DNA of 64,000 nucleotides, taken from positions 2,480,001 through 2,544,000 of the forward strand of contig NZ_JAOEGC010000002.1 in assembly GCF_031801495.1 (NCBI RefSeq). Direction: 5' to 3'. The DNA comes from Agrobacterium tumefaciens_K (GTDB taxonomy: Bacteria > Pseudomonadota > Alphaproteobacteria > Rhizobiales > Rhizobiaceae). Of the stretch, positions 1 to 9,658 are shown one piece after another. The notes beneath the pieces were generated by a model. That model was not told the DNA's origin. It saw only the letters and a program-made list of their open reading frames with translations, and ran no database searches. Made by a program: the position numbers and the translations under genes. Numbering within the stretch: the first letter of the stretch is position 1; each line of letters starts with the position of its first letter.

Positions 1-1050
1 CGGTATGACATCGTAGTTCACATGACCGTGCTGACCGGCGAGAATTTCCGCCAGCGCAACGCCTTCGTCTTCGGCCTTATGGGCCAGCATCGGACCCTTC
101 ACAACATCACCGATGGCGTAGATGCCCGGCACGTTGGTCTTGAAGTGCCCGTCGATTTCAACGCGACCACGGCTGTCCAATACAACGCCTGCTTCGGCAA
201 GCCCCAGACCTTCGGTGTAGGGCTTACGACCGGTGGAGATCAGCACAACGTCGGCTTCCAGCGTCTCGGCTGCGCCGCCCTTTACCGGCTCGAACACGAC
301 CTTGGCGCCATTGGCACCCTTTTCGACGGCCGTAACCTTGGCGCCGAGCTTGAAGTCAATACCCTGCTTGGCAAACAGACGCTGTGCCTGCTTGGAAACT
401 TCGCCGTCCATGCCGCCGAGAATGTTGTCGAGATATTCAACAACCGTCACCTTGGCACCGAGGCGGCCCCAGACCGAACCAAGCTCAAGGCCGATGACGC
501 CACCGCCAACGACGATCAGCTTTTCCGGAACCTTGGAGAGAGCGATCGCGCCGGTCGAGGACACGATGACCTTCTCATCGATCTCCACCTGAACGCCGGG
601 AATACCGGCAACGTCAGAACCCGTCGCAATGACAATGTTCTTCGCTTCGATTTCCTGGATTTCGCCCTTGTCGTTGGTCACGGAAACCTTGCCCGCGGAC
701 ACCACCTTGCCGGTGCCCTGGAAAGCGTCGATCTTGTTCTTCTTGAACAGGAAGGAAACGCCGTCGACATTGGCCTTCACCACGCCGTCCTTGTGCGCCA
801 TCATCTTGTCGAGGTTCAGCTTCGGCGCACCGACTTCGATGCCGAGCGAGTCGACACCGTGGGCGACATGCGCGAAGGTTTCGGACGCATGCAGAAGAGC
901 CTTGGAGGGAATGCAGCCGACATTGAGGCAGGTGCCGCCATAGGTGGCGCGCTTTTCAACGACGGCCACCTTGAGGCCGAGCTGGGCAGCTTTAACCGCG
1001 CAAACATATCCGCCGGGGCCTGTGCCGATAACAACTACATCATATGCCAT
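1..1050 (-). CDS. lpdA: Dihydrolipoyl dehydrogenase (E3), 3' end cut by window edge
   Basis: FAD flavoprotein that reoxidises the lipoyl groups of 2-oxo acid dehydrogenase complexes, passing electrons to NAD+. The reverse strand begins MAYDVVVIGTGPGGYVCA, an N-terminal Rossmann FAD motif (GxGxxG, residues 9-14), followed by the redox-active disulfide CLNVGC (Cys41, Cys46). A second NAD-binding glycine motif and the ATGR/GD-type segments follow. Only 350 codons are inside the window; the C-terminal dimerisation domain with the His-Glu pair (the family is about 465-470 residues) lies beyond base 1. It is the last visible gene of the mdh-suc operon, 63 bp after the lysE-like gene, so it most likely serves the 2-oxoglutarate dehydrogenase complex. 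The frame is open to the edge and nothing suggests truncation other than the window. Confidence 0.95.
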   Translation of the reverse strand, partial: MAYDVVVIGTGPGGYVCAVKAAQLGLKVAVVEKRATYGGTCLNVGCIPSKALLHASETFAHVAHGVDSLGIEVGAPKLNLDKMMAHKDGVVKANVDGVSFLFKKNKIDAFQGTGKVVSAGKVSVTNDKGEIQEIEAKNIVIATGSDVAGIPGVQVEIDEKVIVSSTGAIALSKVPEKLIVVGGGVIGLELGSVWGRLGAKVTVVEYLDNILGGMDGEVSKQAQRLFAKQGIDFKLGAKVTAVEKGANGAKVVFEPVKGGAAETLEADVVLISTGRKPYTEGLGLAEAGVVLDSRGRVEIDGHFKTNVPGIYAIGDVVKGPMLAHKAEDEGVALAEILAGQHGHVNYDVIP

Positions 1051-1113
1051 GTGTTTGTTCCTGATTGATTACGGACAACGATAACGCCGTCCTACTGTCA
1101 TTTGACCTGAAGA

Positions 1114-1752
1114 TCAGGCCGCTTTTTCCGTTGCAAGTTTGATACCGAGCGCGATGAACACCACGCCACTGGTACGGTCTATCCACTGGCTGGCGCGGGC
1201 AAAACCGGCGCGCATGCGCGGCGTCGTCATGAACAGGCTGACACCGACGAACCAGGCGATCAGACAAGTCGCCATCACCATTCCGTAGCCGAACTTGATC
1301 GCGACCGGCGTATGGGCATGCACCACTGTCGAGAAGATCGACAGGAAGAAGAATACCGGCTTGGGGTTGAGCGCATTGGCTGCAAAACCGAGCATGAAGG
1401 CTTTTGTCGCCGACTGATGCTTCTGCGATGAAGCATCACCGGAAACATCCGGCAATTCCGTCTTTCCAGCGCGAAGCGCCTTGATGCCGATATAGATCAG
1501 GTAGGCAACGCCCAGCCATTTGACGATGTTGAAGAGATAGATCGACTGCGAGATGATCAGGCCAAGGCCGAGGATCGTATAGGTCACATGGAACATCAGC
1601 GATGTTCCGATGCCAAAACTGGTGATGATCGCCTCGCGGCGCCCATGCACCATAGCCTGCCGCATGACCATGGCCAGATCCGCACCCGGAGACACGATGG
1701 CAAAGGCAAAAATCGCCATCAGAGATGCAAGTTCGATCAGATACTGATGCAC
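1114..1752 (-). CDS. LysE/RhtB family exporter
   Basis: A 212-residue integral membrane protein of the LysE/RhtB amino-acid exporter superfamily. It starts MHQYLIELASLMAIFAFAIVSPGADLAMVM; the SPGAD segment near residue 22 matches the family's conserved (T/S)PGP(D/N) motif, and about six hydrophobic segments follow, with the NPK motif (ANALNPKPVFFF) near residue 130. The members studied elsewhere export amino acids such as lysine, threonine or homoserine lactone; the substrate here cannot be read from sequence. It sits between sucB (65 bp upstream) and lpdA (63 bp downstream) on the same strand, so it is probably co-transcribed with the TCA operon, an odd place for an exporter. Base composition does not differ visibly from its neighbours. 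Confidence 0.85.
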   Translation of the reverse strand: MHQYLIELASLMAIFAFAIVSPGADLAMVMRQAMVHGRREAIITSFGIGTSLMFHVTYTILGLGLIISQSIYLFNIVKWLGVAYLIYIGIKALRAGKTELPDVSGDASSQKHQSATKAFMLGFAANALNPKPVFFFLSIFSTVVHAHTPVAIKFGYGMVMATCLIAWFVGVSLFMTTPRMRAGFARASQWIDRTSGVVFIALGIKLATEKAA

Positions 1753-1817
1753 GGGCTTTCTCCGCCGACCATGAAAGCGGGGGCGGCGTTACCGCGGCCC
1801 CCGGCCCAGATTGCTTC

Positions 1818-3044
1818 TTAGAGGTCGAGAACCAGACGTTCCGGATCTTCGAGGCTTTCCTTGACGCGCACGAGGAACGTCACAGCTTCCTTGCCGTCGA
1901 CGATACGGTGATCGTAGGAAAGTGCAAGATACATCATCGGACGGATGACAACCTGACCGCCGATGGCAACCGGGCGCTCCTGAATCTTGTGCATGCCGAG
2001 AATGCCCGACTGCGGAGCGTTCAGGATCGGCGAGGACATCAGCGAACCGTAGACACCGCCATTGGTGATGGTGAAGGTGCCGCCCTGCATGTCGGCCATG
2101 CCGAGCGAGCCGTCACGGGCTGCCTTGGCGAGACGGCCGAGTTCCTTCTCGACGCCAGCGATGGAGAGCTGGTCGGCATCGCGGATAACCGGAACGACAA
2201 GGCCCTTGTCCGTGCCGACAGCCATGCCAACGTGACAATAGTTCTTGTAGATGATGTCCGTACCGTCGATTTCAGCGTTGACGGCGGGCAGTTCCTTCAG
2301 GGCGTGGGTAACGGCCTTGGTGAAGAAGCCCATGAAGCCGAGCTTGACGCCATGCTTCTTCTCGAACACGTCCTTGTAGCGGTTGCGCAGATCCATGACA
2401 GCCGACATGTCCACCTCGTTGTAGGTGGTCAGCATGGCGGCCGTGTTCTGGGCATCCTTCAGGCGCTTGGCGATCGTCTGACGCAGGCGCGTCATCTTCA
2501 CGCGCTCTTCGCGAACGGCATCCTGCTCTGCGGAAACAGGGCGCGGCGCGGCAGCGACCGGGGCAGCGGCAGGAGCGGAAACGCCCTTGGCAACAGCAGC
2601 CAGAACGTCACCCTTCAGAACCTGTCCACGCTTACCCGAACCATCCACCTGATCAGCGGAGAGGTTGTTTTCGGCAAGCAGCTTGCCAGCGGCAGGTGCC
2701 GGCGGCATGGAGCTGGCAACAGGAGCGGCAGCTGCAGCAGCGGCCGGTGCAGGTGCGGCAGCCGGAGCGGCGGCGGCTGCAGGTGCCGCCGTTGCGGCGC
2801 CAGCAGCACCTTCGGCTATCTGGCCGAGCAGGGCATCGAGGCCAACGGTTTCACCGTTCTGCGCAACGATTTCCGTCAGAACGCCGGAGACGGGCGACGG
2901 GACTTCAACGGTAACCTTGTCGGTTTCCAGCTCCACCAGAGGCTCATCAGCCTTTACGGTGTCGCCGATCTTCTTGAACCAGGTGCCTACGGTCGCTTCG
3001 CTGACGGACTCGCCGAGGGTTGGTACGCGGATTTCAGTGGCCAT
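1818..3044 (-). CDS. sucB: Dihydrolipoyllysine-residue succinyltransferase, E2 of 2-oxoglutarate dehydrogenase
   Basis: Core E2 enzyme of the 2-oxoglutarate dehydrogenase complex; it transfers succinyl groups from lipoate to CoA. 408 residues. The N-terminal lipoyl domain (about 1-77) carries the lipoylation site in ELETDKVTVEVP (Lys43). A long Ala/Pro-rich flexible linker (about 80-115) follows, then a peripheral-subunit-binding domain (about 118-150, ending KRGQVLKGDVLAAV), a short linker, and the catalytic acyltransferase domain with the active-site motif SYDHRIVDG (His379, Asp383). Length and domain order are normal. It follows sucA by 56 bp in the same operon. The low-complexity linker produces several spurious Ala/Gly-rich frames on the other strand. 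Confidence 0.97.
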   Translation of the reverse strand: MATEIRVPTLGESVSEATVGTWFKKIGDTVKADEPLVELETDKVTVEVPSPVSGVLTEIVAQNGETVGLDALLGQIAEGAAGAATAAPAAAAAPAAAPAPAAAAAAAPVASSMPPAPAAGKLLAENNLSADQVDGSGKRGQVLKGDVLAAVAKGVSAPAAAPVAAAPRPVSAEQDAVREERVKMTRLRQTIAKRLKDAQNTAAMLTTYNEVDMSAVMDLRNRYKDVFEKKHGVKLGFMGFFTKAVTHALKELPAVNAEIDGTDIIYKNYCHVGMAVGTDKGLVVPVIRDADQLSIAGVEKELGRLAKAARDGSLGMADMQGGTFTITNGGVYGSLMSSPILNAPQSGILGMHKIQERPVAIGGQVVIRPMMYLALSYDHRIVDGKEAVTFLVRVKESLEDPERLVLDL

Positions 3045-3100
3045 GATCTAGTTCCGTTATTCAGGTGTCTTTTTTAGCGAGGGGCGATGCGGGAGAGTTT

Positions 3101-6097
3101 TCACTCTCCCAGCGCGTCTTCAAGGAACGCAGCAAGCTGCGCCAGATGCTTGGACATCAGGCCCGTCGCCGGAGAGGCGGCAGCCGGACGGCCCGTGTAG
3201 CGGACCTTCTGATACTTGGCGTCGATATGAGCCAGAACCCATTCGAGGTACGGATCGATGAACGACCATGCACCCATGTTCTTCGGCTCTTCCTGGCACC
3301 AGACCATTTCCGCGTTGCGGAAGCGGCTGAGCTCGTTGATGAGAGCCTTGGCCGGGAACGGGTAGAGCTGTTCGACACGCAGCAGGTAGATGTCGTCGAT
3401 GCCACGCTTTTCGCGCTCTTCGAGCAGATCGTAATAGACCTTGCCCGTGCACATGACGACGCGGCGGATCTTCGAATCCTTCTGCAGCTTGATCGGACCG
3501 TCCTTGATGACCTCGGCATCGTCCCACAGAAGACGATGGAAGGAGGACTCACCGGCAAGCTCTGCCAGCGAAGACGTGGCACGCTTGTGGCGCAGCAGCG
3601 ACTTCGGCGTCATCAGAATGAGCGGCTTGCGGAAGTCACGCTTCATCTGGCGGCGCAGGATATGGAAGTAGTTCGCCGGCGTCGTGACGTTTGCGACCTG
3701 CATGTTGTCTTCGGCGCACATCTGCAACCAGCGTTCCAGACGGGCGGACGAGTGCTCCGGACCCTGACCTTCGTAGCCATGCGGCAGAAGGCAGACGAGG
3801 CCGGACATGCGAAGCCACTTGCGTTCACCCGACGAGATGAACTGGTCGAAGACGACCTGTGCACCGTTGGCGAAGTCACCGAACTGGGCTTCCCAGAGCG
3901 TCAGCGCGTTCGGACGGGCCAGCGAATAGCCATATTCGAAACCGAGAACGGCTTCTTCCGAAAGCATCGAGTTGATGACTTCGTAACGGGCCTGCGTCGG
4001 CGCGAGGTTTGCAAGCGGAATGTAACGCTCTTCGGTTTCCTGATCGTAGAGAACCGAATGGCGCTGCGAGAAGGTGCCGCGTTCGCAATCCTGGCCGGAC
4101 AGGCGGATCTTGTGGCCGTCGACGACGAGCGAACCGAACGCAAGCGCTTCCGCCATGGCCCAGTCCAGACCTTCGCCGGTCTCGATCATCTGCGCACGGT
4201 TTTCCATGAAGCGCTGGATCGTGCGGTGCGCCTTGAAGCCTTCCGGAATGGTCGACAGCTTGCGGCCGATTTCCTTCAGTTGCTTCATCGGGGCGCCGGT
4301 CTTGCCACGACGCTGCTCATCGGCGTTGTCGGCGGCGCGAAGACCGGACCACTGACCATCCAGCCAGTCTGCCTTGTTCGGCTTGTAGCTCTGGCCTGCT
4401 TCGAATTCCTGCTCGAGATGAGCGCGCCAGTCGGCCTTCATCTTCTCGAACTCGCCTTCGGTCAGAAGGTTCTCAGCGATCAGGCGCTCTGCATAGAGGG
4501 TGGAAACCGTCTTGTGCGCACGAATGACCTTGTACATCTTCGGCTGCGTGAACGCCGGCTCGTCACCTTCGTTATGGCCGAAGCGGCGGTAGCAGAACAT
4601 GTCGACCACAACAGGCTTGTGGAACTTCATGCGATACTCGGTCGCAACCTTCGCCGCGTAGACAACCGCTTCCGGATCGTCGCCGTTGACGTGGAAGATC
4701 GGCGCTTCGATCATCTTGGCAACGTCCGACGGATATGGCGACGAACGCGAGAAGCCGGGGTTCGTCGTGAAGCCGATCTGGTTGTTGATGATGAAGTGCA
4801 TGGTACCGGCAACGCGGTGACCGCGCAGACCGGAAAGGCCGAGAATTTCGGCAACCACACCCTGACCGGCAAACGCGGCATCACCGTGCAGCAGCAGCGG
4901 CAGAACCTTGGCGCGCTCCGACAGGGGAATGATATCGCCATCCCAGACCTTGGCGAGCTGATCCTGCTTGGCGCGTGCCTTGCCCATGACAACCGGGTTG
5001 ACGATTTCCAGGTGCGACGGGTTTGCCGTCAGCGACAGGTGAACCTTGTTGCCGTCGAATTCGCGGTCGGAGGAAGCGCCGAGGTGGTACTTCACGTCGC
5101 CCGAACCTTCGACGTCGTCAGGCTTGAACGAACCGCCCTTGAACTCGTGGAACACGGCGCGGTGCGGTTTGCCCATGACGTTGGTCAGAACGTTCAGGCG
5201 GCCTCGGTGAGCCATGCCGAGAACGACTTCTTCAAGACCGTCCTGACCGCCGCGCTTGATGATCTGCTCAAGCGCCGGGATCAGCGATTCACCGCCATCG
5301 AGGCCGAAGCGCTTCGTACCCTTGAAACGAACGTCCAGGAACTGTTCGTAGCCTTCAGCTTCGATAAGCTTGGAAAGGATGGCCTTTTTGCCTTCGGCGG
5401 TGAAAGCAACGCCTTTATCCGGACCCTCGATGCGCTCCTGAATCCAGGCCTTTTCTTCCGGGCTGGACATGTGCATGAACTCGACACCGATGGTGGAGCA
5501 GTAGGTACGCTCAAGGATATCGATCATCTCGCGTACGGTCGCATATTCCAGACCGAGCACGTTATCGATGAAAATCTTGCGATCGTAGTCGCTCTCCTCG
5601 AAGCCATAGGACTTCGGAGACAACTCGTTATAGTCTTCGACCGGCGCGGCAAGACCGAGCGGATCGAGCTTGGCGTGCAGATGGCCACGCATACGGTAGG
5701 CGCGGATCATCATGATGGCGCGAACGCTGTCACGCGTTGCCTGCAGAACTTCCGCTTCGCTGACCGGCTTGCCTGTTTCGGCGCTCTTGGCTTCGGCCTT
5801 GGCCTGAACCTTTTTCTCGACAGCCTTCTCGACCGTGGCCCAGTTGCCGTCCAGAGCGGAAACCAGATCGCCATTGGCCGGAATGGGCCAGTTCGAACGC
5901 TTCCAGGAGGCGCCCTTGGCGGCCTTCTTCACGTCGTCCGGGTTTTCAGCCAATCCTTTGAAAAAGCTCTGCCACTCCGGCGACACGGAAGAGGGATCCT
6001 CTTCGTACCGGGCATAGAGCTGCTCGATATAGGCTGCATTCGCGCCGTCCAGAAACGACGTGATCTGAAACTGCTCGTTCGCTTCTTGCCTTGCCAT
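3101..6097 (-). CDS. sucA: 2-oxoglutarate dehydrogenase E1 (thiamine diphosphate-dependent)
   Basis: Decarboxylates 2-oxoglutarate with thiamine diphosphate and succinylates the E2 lipoyl group. 998 residues, slightly longer than the E. coli enzyme (933). The N-terminal E2-binding segment (FLDGANAAYIEQLYARYEED) is followed by the conserved GMAHRGRLNVL, GDAAFAGQGVVAE and FIINNQIGFTTNP blocks that bind substrate, Mg2+ and ThDP. I place the start at the ATG of MARQEANEQFQI (6097); an upstream in-frame ATG at 6187 would add 30 Arg/Ala-rich residues with no homology expected. It is separated from sucD by 169 bp that contain a strong hairpin. Confidence 0.97.
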   Translation of the reverse strand: MARQEANEQFQITSFLDGANAAYIEQLYARYEEDPSSVSPEWQSFFKGLAENPDDVKKAAKGASWKRSNWPIPANGDLVSALDGNWATVEKAVEKKVQAKAEAKSAETGKPVSEAEVLQATRDSVRAIMMIRAYRMRGHLHAKLDPLGLAAPVEDYNELSPKSYGFEESDYDRKIFIDNVLGLEYATVREMIDILERTYCSTIGVEFMHMSSPEEKAWIQERIEGPDKGVAFTAEGKKAILSKLIEAEGYEQFLDVRFKGTKRFGLDGGESLIPALEQIIKRGGQDGLEEVVLGMAHRGRLNVLTNVMGKPHRAVFHEFKGGSFKPDDVEGSGDVKYHLGASSDREFDGNKVHLSLTANPSHLEIVNPVVMGKARAKQDQLAKVWDGDIIPLSERAKVLPLLLHGDAAFAGQGVVAEILGLSGLRGHRVAGTMHFIINNQIGFTTNPGFSRSSPYPSDVAKMIEAPIFHVNGDDPEAVVYAAKVATEYRMKFHKPVVVDMFCYRRFGHNEGDEPAFTQPKMYKVIRAHKTVSTLYAERLIAENLLTEGEFEKMKADWRAHLEQEFEAGQSYKPNKADWLDGQWSGLRAADNADEQRRGKTGAPMKQLKEIGRKLSTIPEGFKAHRTIQRFMENRAQMIETGEGLDWAMAEALAFGSLVVDGHKIRLSGQDCERGTFSQRHSVLYDQETEERYIPLANLAPTQARYEVINSMLSEEAVLGFEYGYSLARPNALTLWEAQFGDFANGAQVVFDQFISSGERKWLRMSGLVCLLPHGYEGQGPEHSSARLERWLQMCAEDNMQVANVTTPANYFHILRRQMKRDFRKPLILMTPKSLLRHKRATSSLAELAGESSFHRLLWDDAEVIKDGPIKLQKDSKIRRVVMCTGKVYYDLLEEREKRGIDDIYLLRVEQLYPFPAKALINELSRFRNAEMVWCQEEPKNMGAWSFIDPYLEWVLAHIDAKYQKVRYTGRPAAASPATGLMSKHLAQLAAFLEDALGE

Positions 6098-6210
6098 TGT
6101 GTTTTGCGGACGCGCCGTCCGCCTCCTCGATGCCGTTAGGGCCGTTAGCCGGCCTGCCGCTTTAATTGTTCGGTATTTCGCCGCCAAGCGGCGGTCATTT
6201 TCTGCAAATC

Positions 6211-6250
6211 ATCGGCTGGTGCGGCGCAGTATGCTGCCGCACCAGCCGAT
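6211..6250. other. Perfect inverted repeat in the sucD-sucA spacer
   Basis: Arms 6211-6225 and 6236-6250 (ATCGGCTGGTGCGGC and its exact complement) form a 15-bp perfect stem around a 10-nt loop. It lies about 16 bp past the sucD stop codon and 114 bp before the sucA start. No T-run follows on the minus strand, so a simple terminator is unlikely; an RNA-processing, stability or attenuation element that sets sucCD against sucAB levels is a reasonable inference. Confidence 0.7.
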
Positions 6251-6266
6251 GCAGTCTCATGTGGTC

Positions 6267-7169
6267 TTAGCCCTTGAGGACTTCAACCAGCGTCTTGCCA
6301 AGGCGCGCCGGAGAGGGCGAGACCTTGATGCCTGCTGCTTCCATGGCAGCGATCTTGGACTCTGCGTCGCCCTTGCCGCCGGAAACGACAGCGCCAGCGT
6401 GGCCCATGGTGCGACCCTTCGGAGCCGTACGCCCCGCGATGAAGCCAGCCATCGGCTTCTTGCGGCCCTTCTTGGCTTCGTCGATGAGGAACTGCGCCGC
6501 ATCTTCTTCAGCCGAACCGCCGATTTCGCCGATCATGATGATCGAGGTGGTGGCTTCGTCCGCGAGGAACATTTCCAGCACGTCGATGAACTCGGTGCCC
6601 TTGACCGGGTCGCCGCCGATGCCGACAGCCGTCGTCTGGCCAAGACCTTCATTCGAGGTCTGGAACACGGCTTCGTAGGTCAGGGTGCCGGAGCGCGAAA
6701 CGATACCGACAGAACCCTTGCGGAAGATGGAGCCCGGCATGATGCCGATCTTGCATTCTTCCGGCGTCAGGATGCCTGGGCAGTTCGGGCCGAGCAGGCG
6801 GGACTTCGAACGGTCGAGGCGAGCCTTGACGCGAACCATGTCGGCAACCGGAATACCTTCGGTGATGCAGGTTATGAACGGAATTTCCGCATCGATGGCT
6901 TCGATGATCGCGTCAGCGGCGCCTGCCGGCGGAACGTAGATCACGGACGCATCCGCGCCGGTCTTTTCCTTGCCTTCGGCAACGCTTGCGAAGATCGGCA
7001 GCGTTTCACCCTTGGAGCCGGTCCAGTTGGTACCGCCCTTGGAAGGGTGGATACCGCCGACCATCTGCGTGCCGTAGTACGCAAGCGCCTGCTCGGTGTG
7101 GAAGGTGCCGGTCTTGCCGGTCAGACCCTGAACAAGGATCTTCGTGTCTTTATTGACGAGAATAGACAT
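6267..7169 (-). CDS. sucD: Succinyl-CoA synthetase alpha subunit
   Basis: Alpha subunit of the ADP-forming succinate-CoA ligase, which makes ATP (or GTP) from succinyl-CoA in the TCA cycle. 300 residues with a CoA-binding Rossmann domain (starts MSILVNKDTKILVQGLTGKTG) and a ligase domain with the phosphohistidine in KGRTMGHAGAVV (His257). Normal family length (about 290-300). It follows sucC after a 19-bp gap, as expected for subunits made in equal amounts. Confidence 0.97.
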   Translation of the reverse strand: MSILVNKDTKILVQGLTGKTGTFHTEQALAYYGTQMVGGIHPSKGGTNWTGSKGETLPIFASVAEGKEKTGADASVIYVPPAGAADAIIEAIDAEIPFITCITEGIPVADMVRVKARLDRSKSRLLGPNCPGILTPEECKIGIMPGSIFRKGSVGIVSRSGTLTYEAVFQTSNEGLGQTTAVGIGGDPVKGTEFIDVLEMFLADEATTSIIMIGEIGGSAEEDAAQFLIDEAKKGRKKPMAGFIAGRTAPKGRTMGHAGAVVSGGKGDAESKIAAMEAAGIKVSPSPARLGKTLVEVLKG

Positions 7170-7188
7170 TATTTCAGATCCTTCAAAA

Positions 7189-8382
<1,194 letters not shown>

Positions 8383-8516
8383 GGAATAATCCCTGTTTGG
8401 AGCCGCCTGGAGCACCCTGCGCCTGTTCGGACGCAGAAAGAACGCTCCAGACCGTTAAATCTCCGCATCGTCGTTACAGAAATCGATCTCGATCCCTGCC
8501 CCGATGCGGCAGGCTA

Positions 8517-9479
8517 TTACTTCAGCGACGGAGCGATGTTGACGCAGGCTTCACAAAGACCTGCAACGGCGCCGACAGACTTCTGGAAGGCAGCTTCCTC
8601 GTCCTTGTTCAGTTCGATTTCGATGATGCGCTCAACGCCGCCTGCACCGATGATGGTGGGAACGCCGACATACATGTCGTCAACGCCGTACTGGCCGGAG
8701 AGATAGGCAGCAGCCGGCAGAACGCGCTTCTTGTCCTTGAGGTAGGACTCAGCCATTTCGATTGCCGACGCAGCCGGAGCATAATAGGCCGAGCCGGTCT
8801 TCAGCAGGCCGACGATTTCAGCGCCGCCGTCACGGGTACGCTGGATGATCTGCTCGAGACGCTCGGCGGTGACCCAGCCCATCTTGACCAGATCCGTCAG
8901 CGGAATGCCGCCAACGGTCGAGTAGCGAGCCAGCGGAACCATCGTGTCGCCGTGGCCACCGAGAACGAAAGCGGTGACGTCCTGAACGGAAACGTTGAAT
9001 TCTTCCGAGAGGAAAAGACGGAAGCGCGCGCTGTCGAGAACGCCAGCCATGCCGACGACCTTGTTCTTCGGCAGGCCGGAGAACTTCTGCAGTGCCCAGA
9101 CCATCGCGTCGAGCGGGTTGGTGATGCAGATCACGAAAGCGTTCGGGGCATACTTCTTGATGCCGGCGCCGACCTGCTCCATGACCTTGAGGTTAATGCC
9201 GAGAAGATCGTCGCGGCTCATGCCAGGCTTGCGGGCAACGCCAGCGGTGACGATGCAGACATCCGCGCCTTCGATGGCGGCGTAGTCGGAAGCACCCGAG
9301 AGTTTTGCATTGAAACCTTCGACCGGGCCGGACTGGGCAATATCCAGACCTTTACCCTGCGGGATACCATCAGCAATATCGAAGAGGACGATATCGCCCA
9401 GTTCTTTCAGGCTGGCAAGATGCGCCAGCGTACCGCCGATCATGCCAGAACCAATAAGTGCAATCTTTTTGCGAGCCAT
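8517..9479 (-). CDS. mdh: Malate dehydrogenase (LDH-like, NAD-dependent)
   Basis: Oxidises malate to oxaloacetate with NAD+. 320 residues. The NAD fold starts MARKKIALIGSGMIGGTLAH with the GxGxxG loop, and Asp34 at the end of beta-2 (VLFDIADG) is the NAD-selecting acid. ARKPGMSRDDLLGIN is the substrate loop with Arg83/Arg89, typical of malate rather than lactate use, and the catalytic His176 lies in VLGGHGDTMVPL. The start at 9479 is chosen over an extension to 9503 because the family N-terminus is MARKKIAL and a purine-rich GAGGAAG precedes it. First gene of the mdh-sucCDAB operon, an arrangement established in Rhizobium leguminosarum. Confidence 0.97.
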   Translation of the reverse strand: MARKKIALIGSGMIGGTLAHLASLKELGDIVLFDIADGIPQGKGLDIAQSGPVEGFNAKLSGASDYAAIEGADVCIVTAGVARKPGMSRDDLLGINLKVMEQVGAGIKKYAPNAFVICITNPLDAMVWALQKFSGLPKNKVVGMAGVLDSARFRLFLSEEFNVSVQDVTAFVLGGHGDTMVPLARYSTVGGIPLTDLVKMGWVTAERLEQIIQRTRDGGAEIVGLLKTGSAYYAPAASAIEMAESYLKDKKRVLPAAAYLSGQYGVDDMYVGVPTIIGAGGVERIIEIELNKDEEAAFQKSVGAVAGLCEACVNIAPSLK

Positions 9480-9622
9480 CGAATGCTTCCTCTCGAGCTT
9501 CAATTCAATTTAACCGCACAAAGTTGGCGGGCAAAATTGTCGCACCCCGATTAGCCCTATTGACTAGAATTGGCAACAGATTCTTTTGCAAGCAGTATTT
9601 TCAATCGTTTAGATGCAAAAAA

Positions 9623-9640
9623 TCTTACGTAAACGTAAGA
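9623..9640. promoter_or_regulatory. TTACGTAA-containing palindrome upstream of mdh
   Basis: TCTTACGT-AA-ACGTAAGA is a perfect 8-bp inverted repeat, about 145-160 bp before the mdh start, in the spacer between mdh and zapE. On the minus strand a TTGACG hexamer (within AGTTTGACGC, around 9656-9665) lies just upstream, so the dyad could overlap or border the mdh promoter. The same TTACGTAA core is present upstream of sdhC (15295-15302). Its function as an operator is inference. Confidence 0.5.
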
Positions 9641-9658
9641 ATTAACGTCACGAAAGCG

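Noticed and set aside
2665..3051. Ala/Gly-rich plus-strand frame opposite the SucB linker
   Set aside because: It arises from the repetitive Ala/Pro codons of the lipoyl-domain linker of sucB.
3065..6139. 1024-residue open frame on the plus strand, antisense to sucA
   Set aside because: It mirrors a strongly identified gene; long antisense frames are expected from the GC-rich third codon positions, and the product is Arg/His/Val-rich with no recognisable motif.
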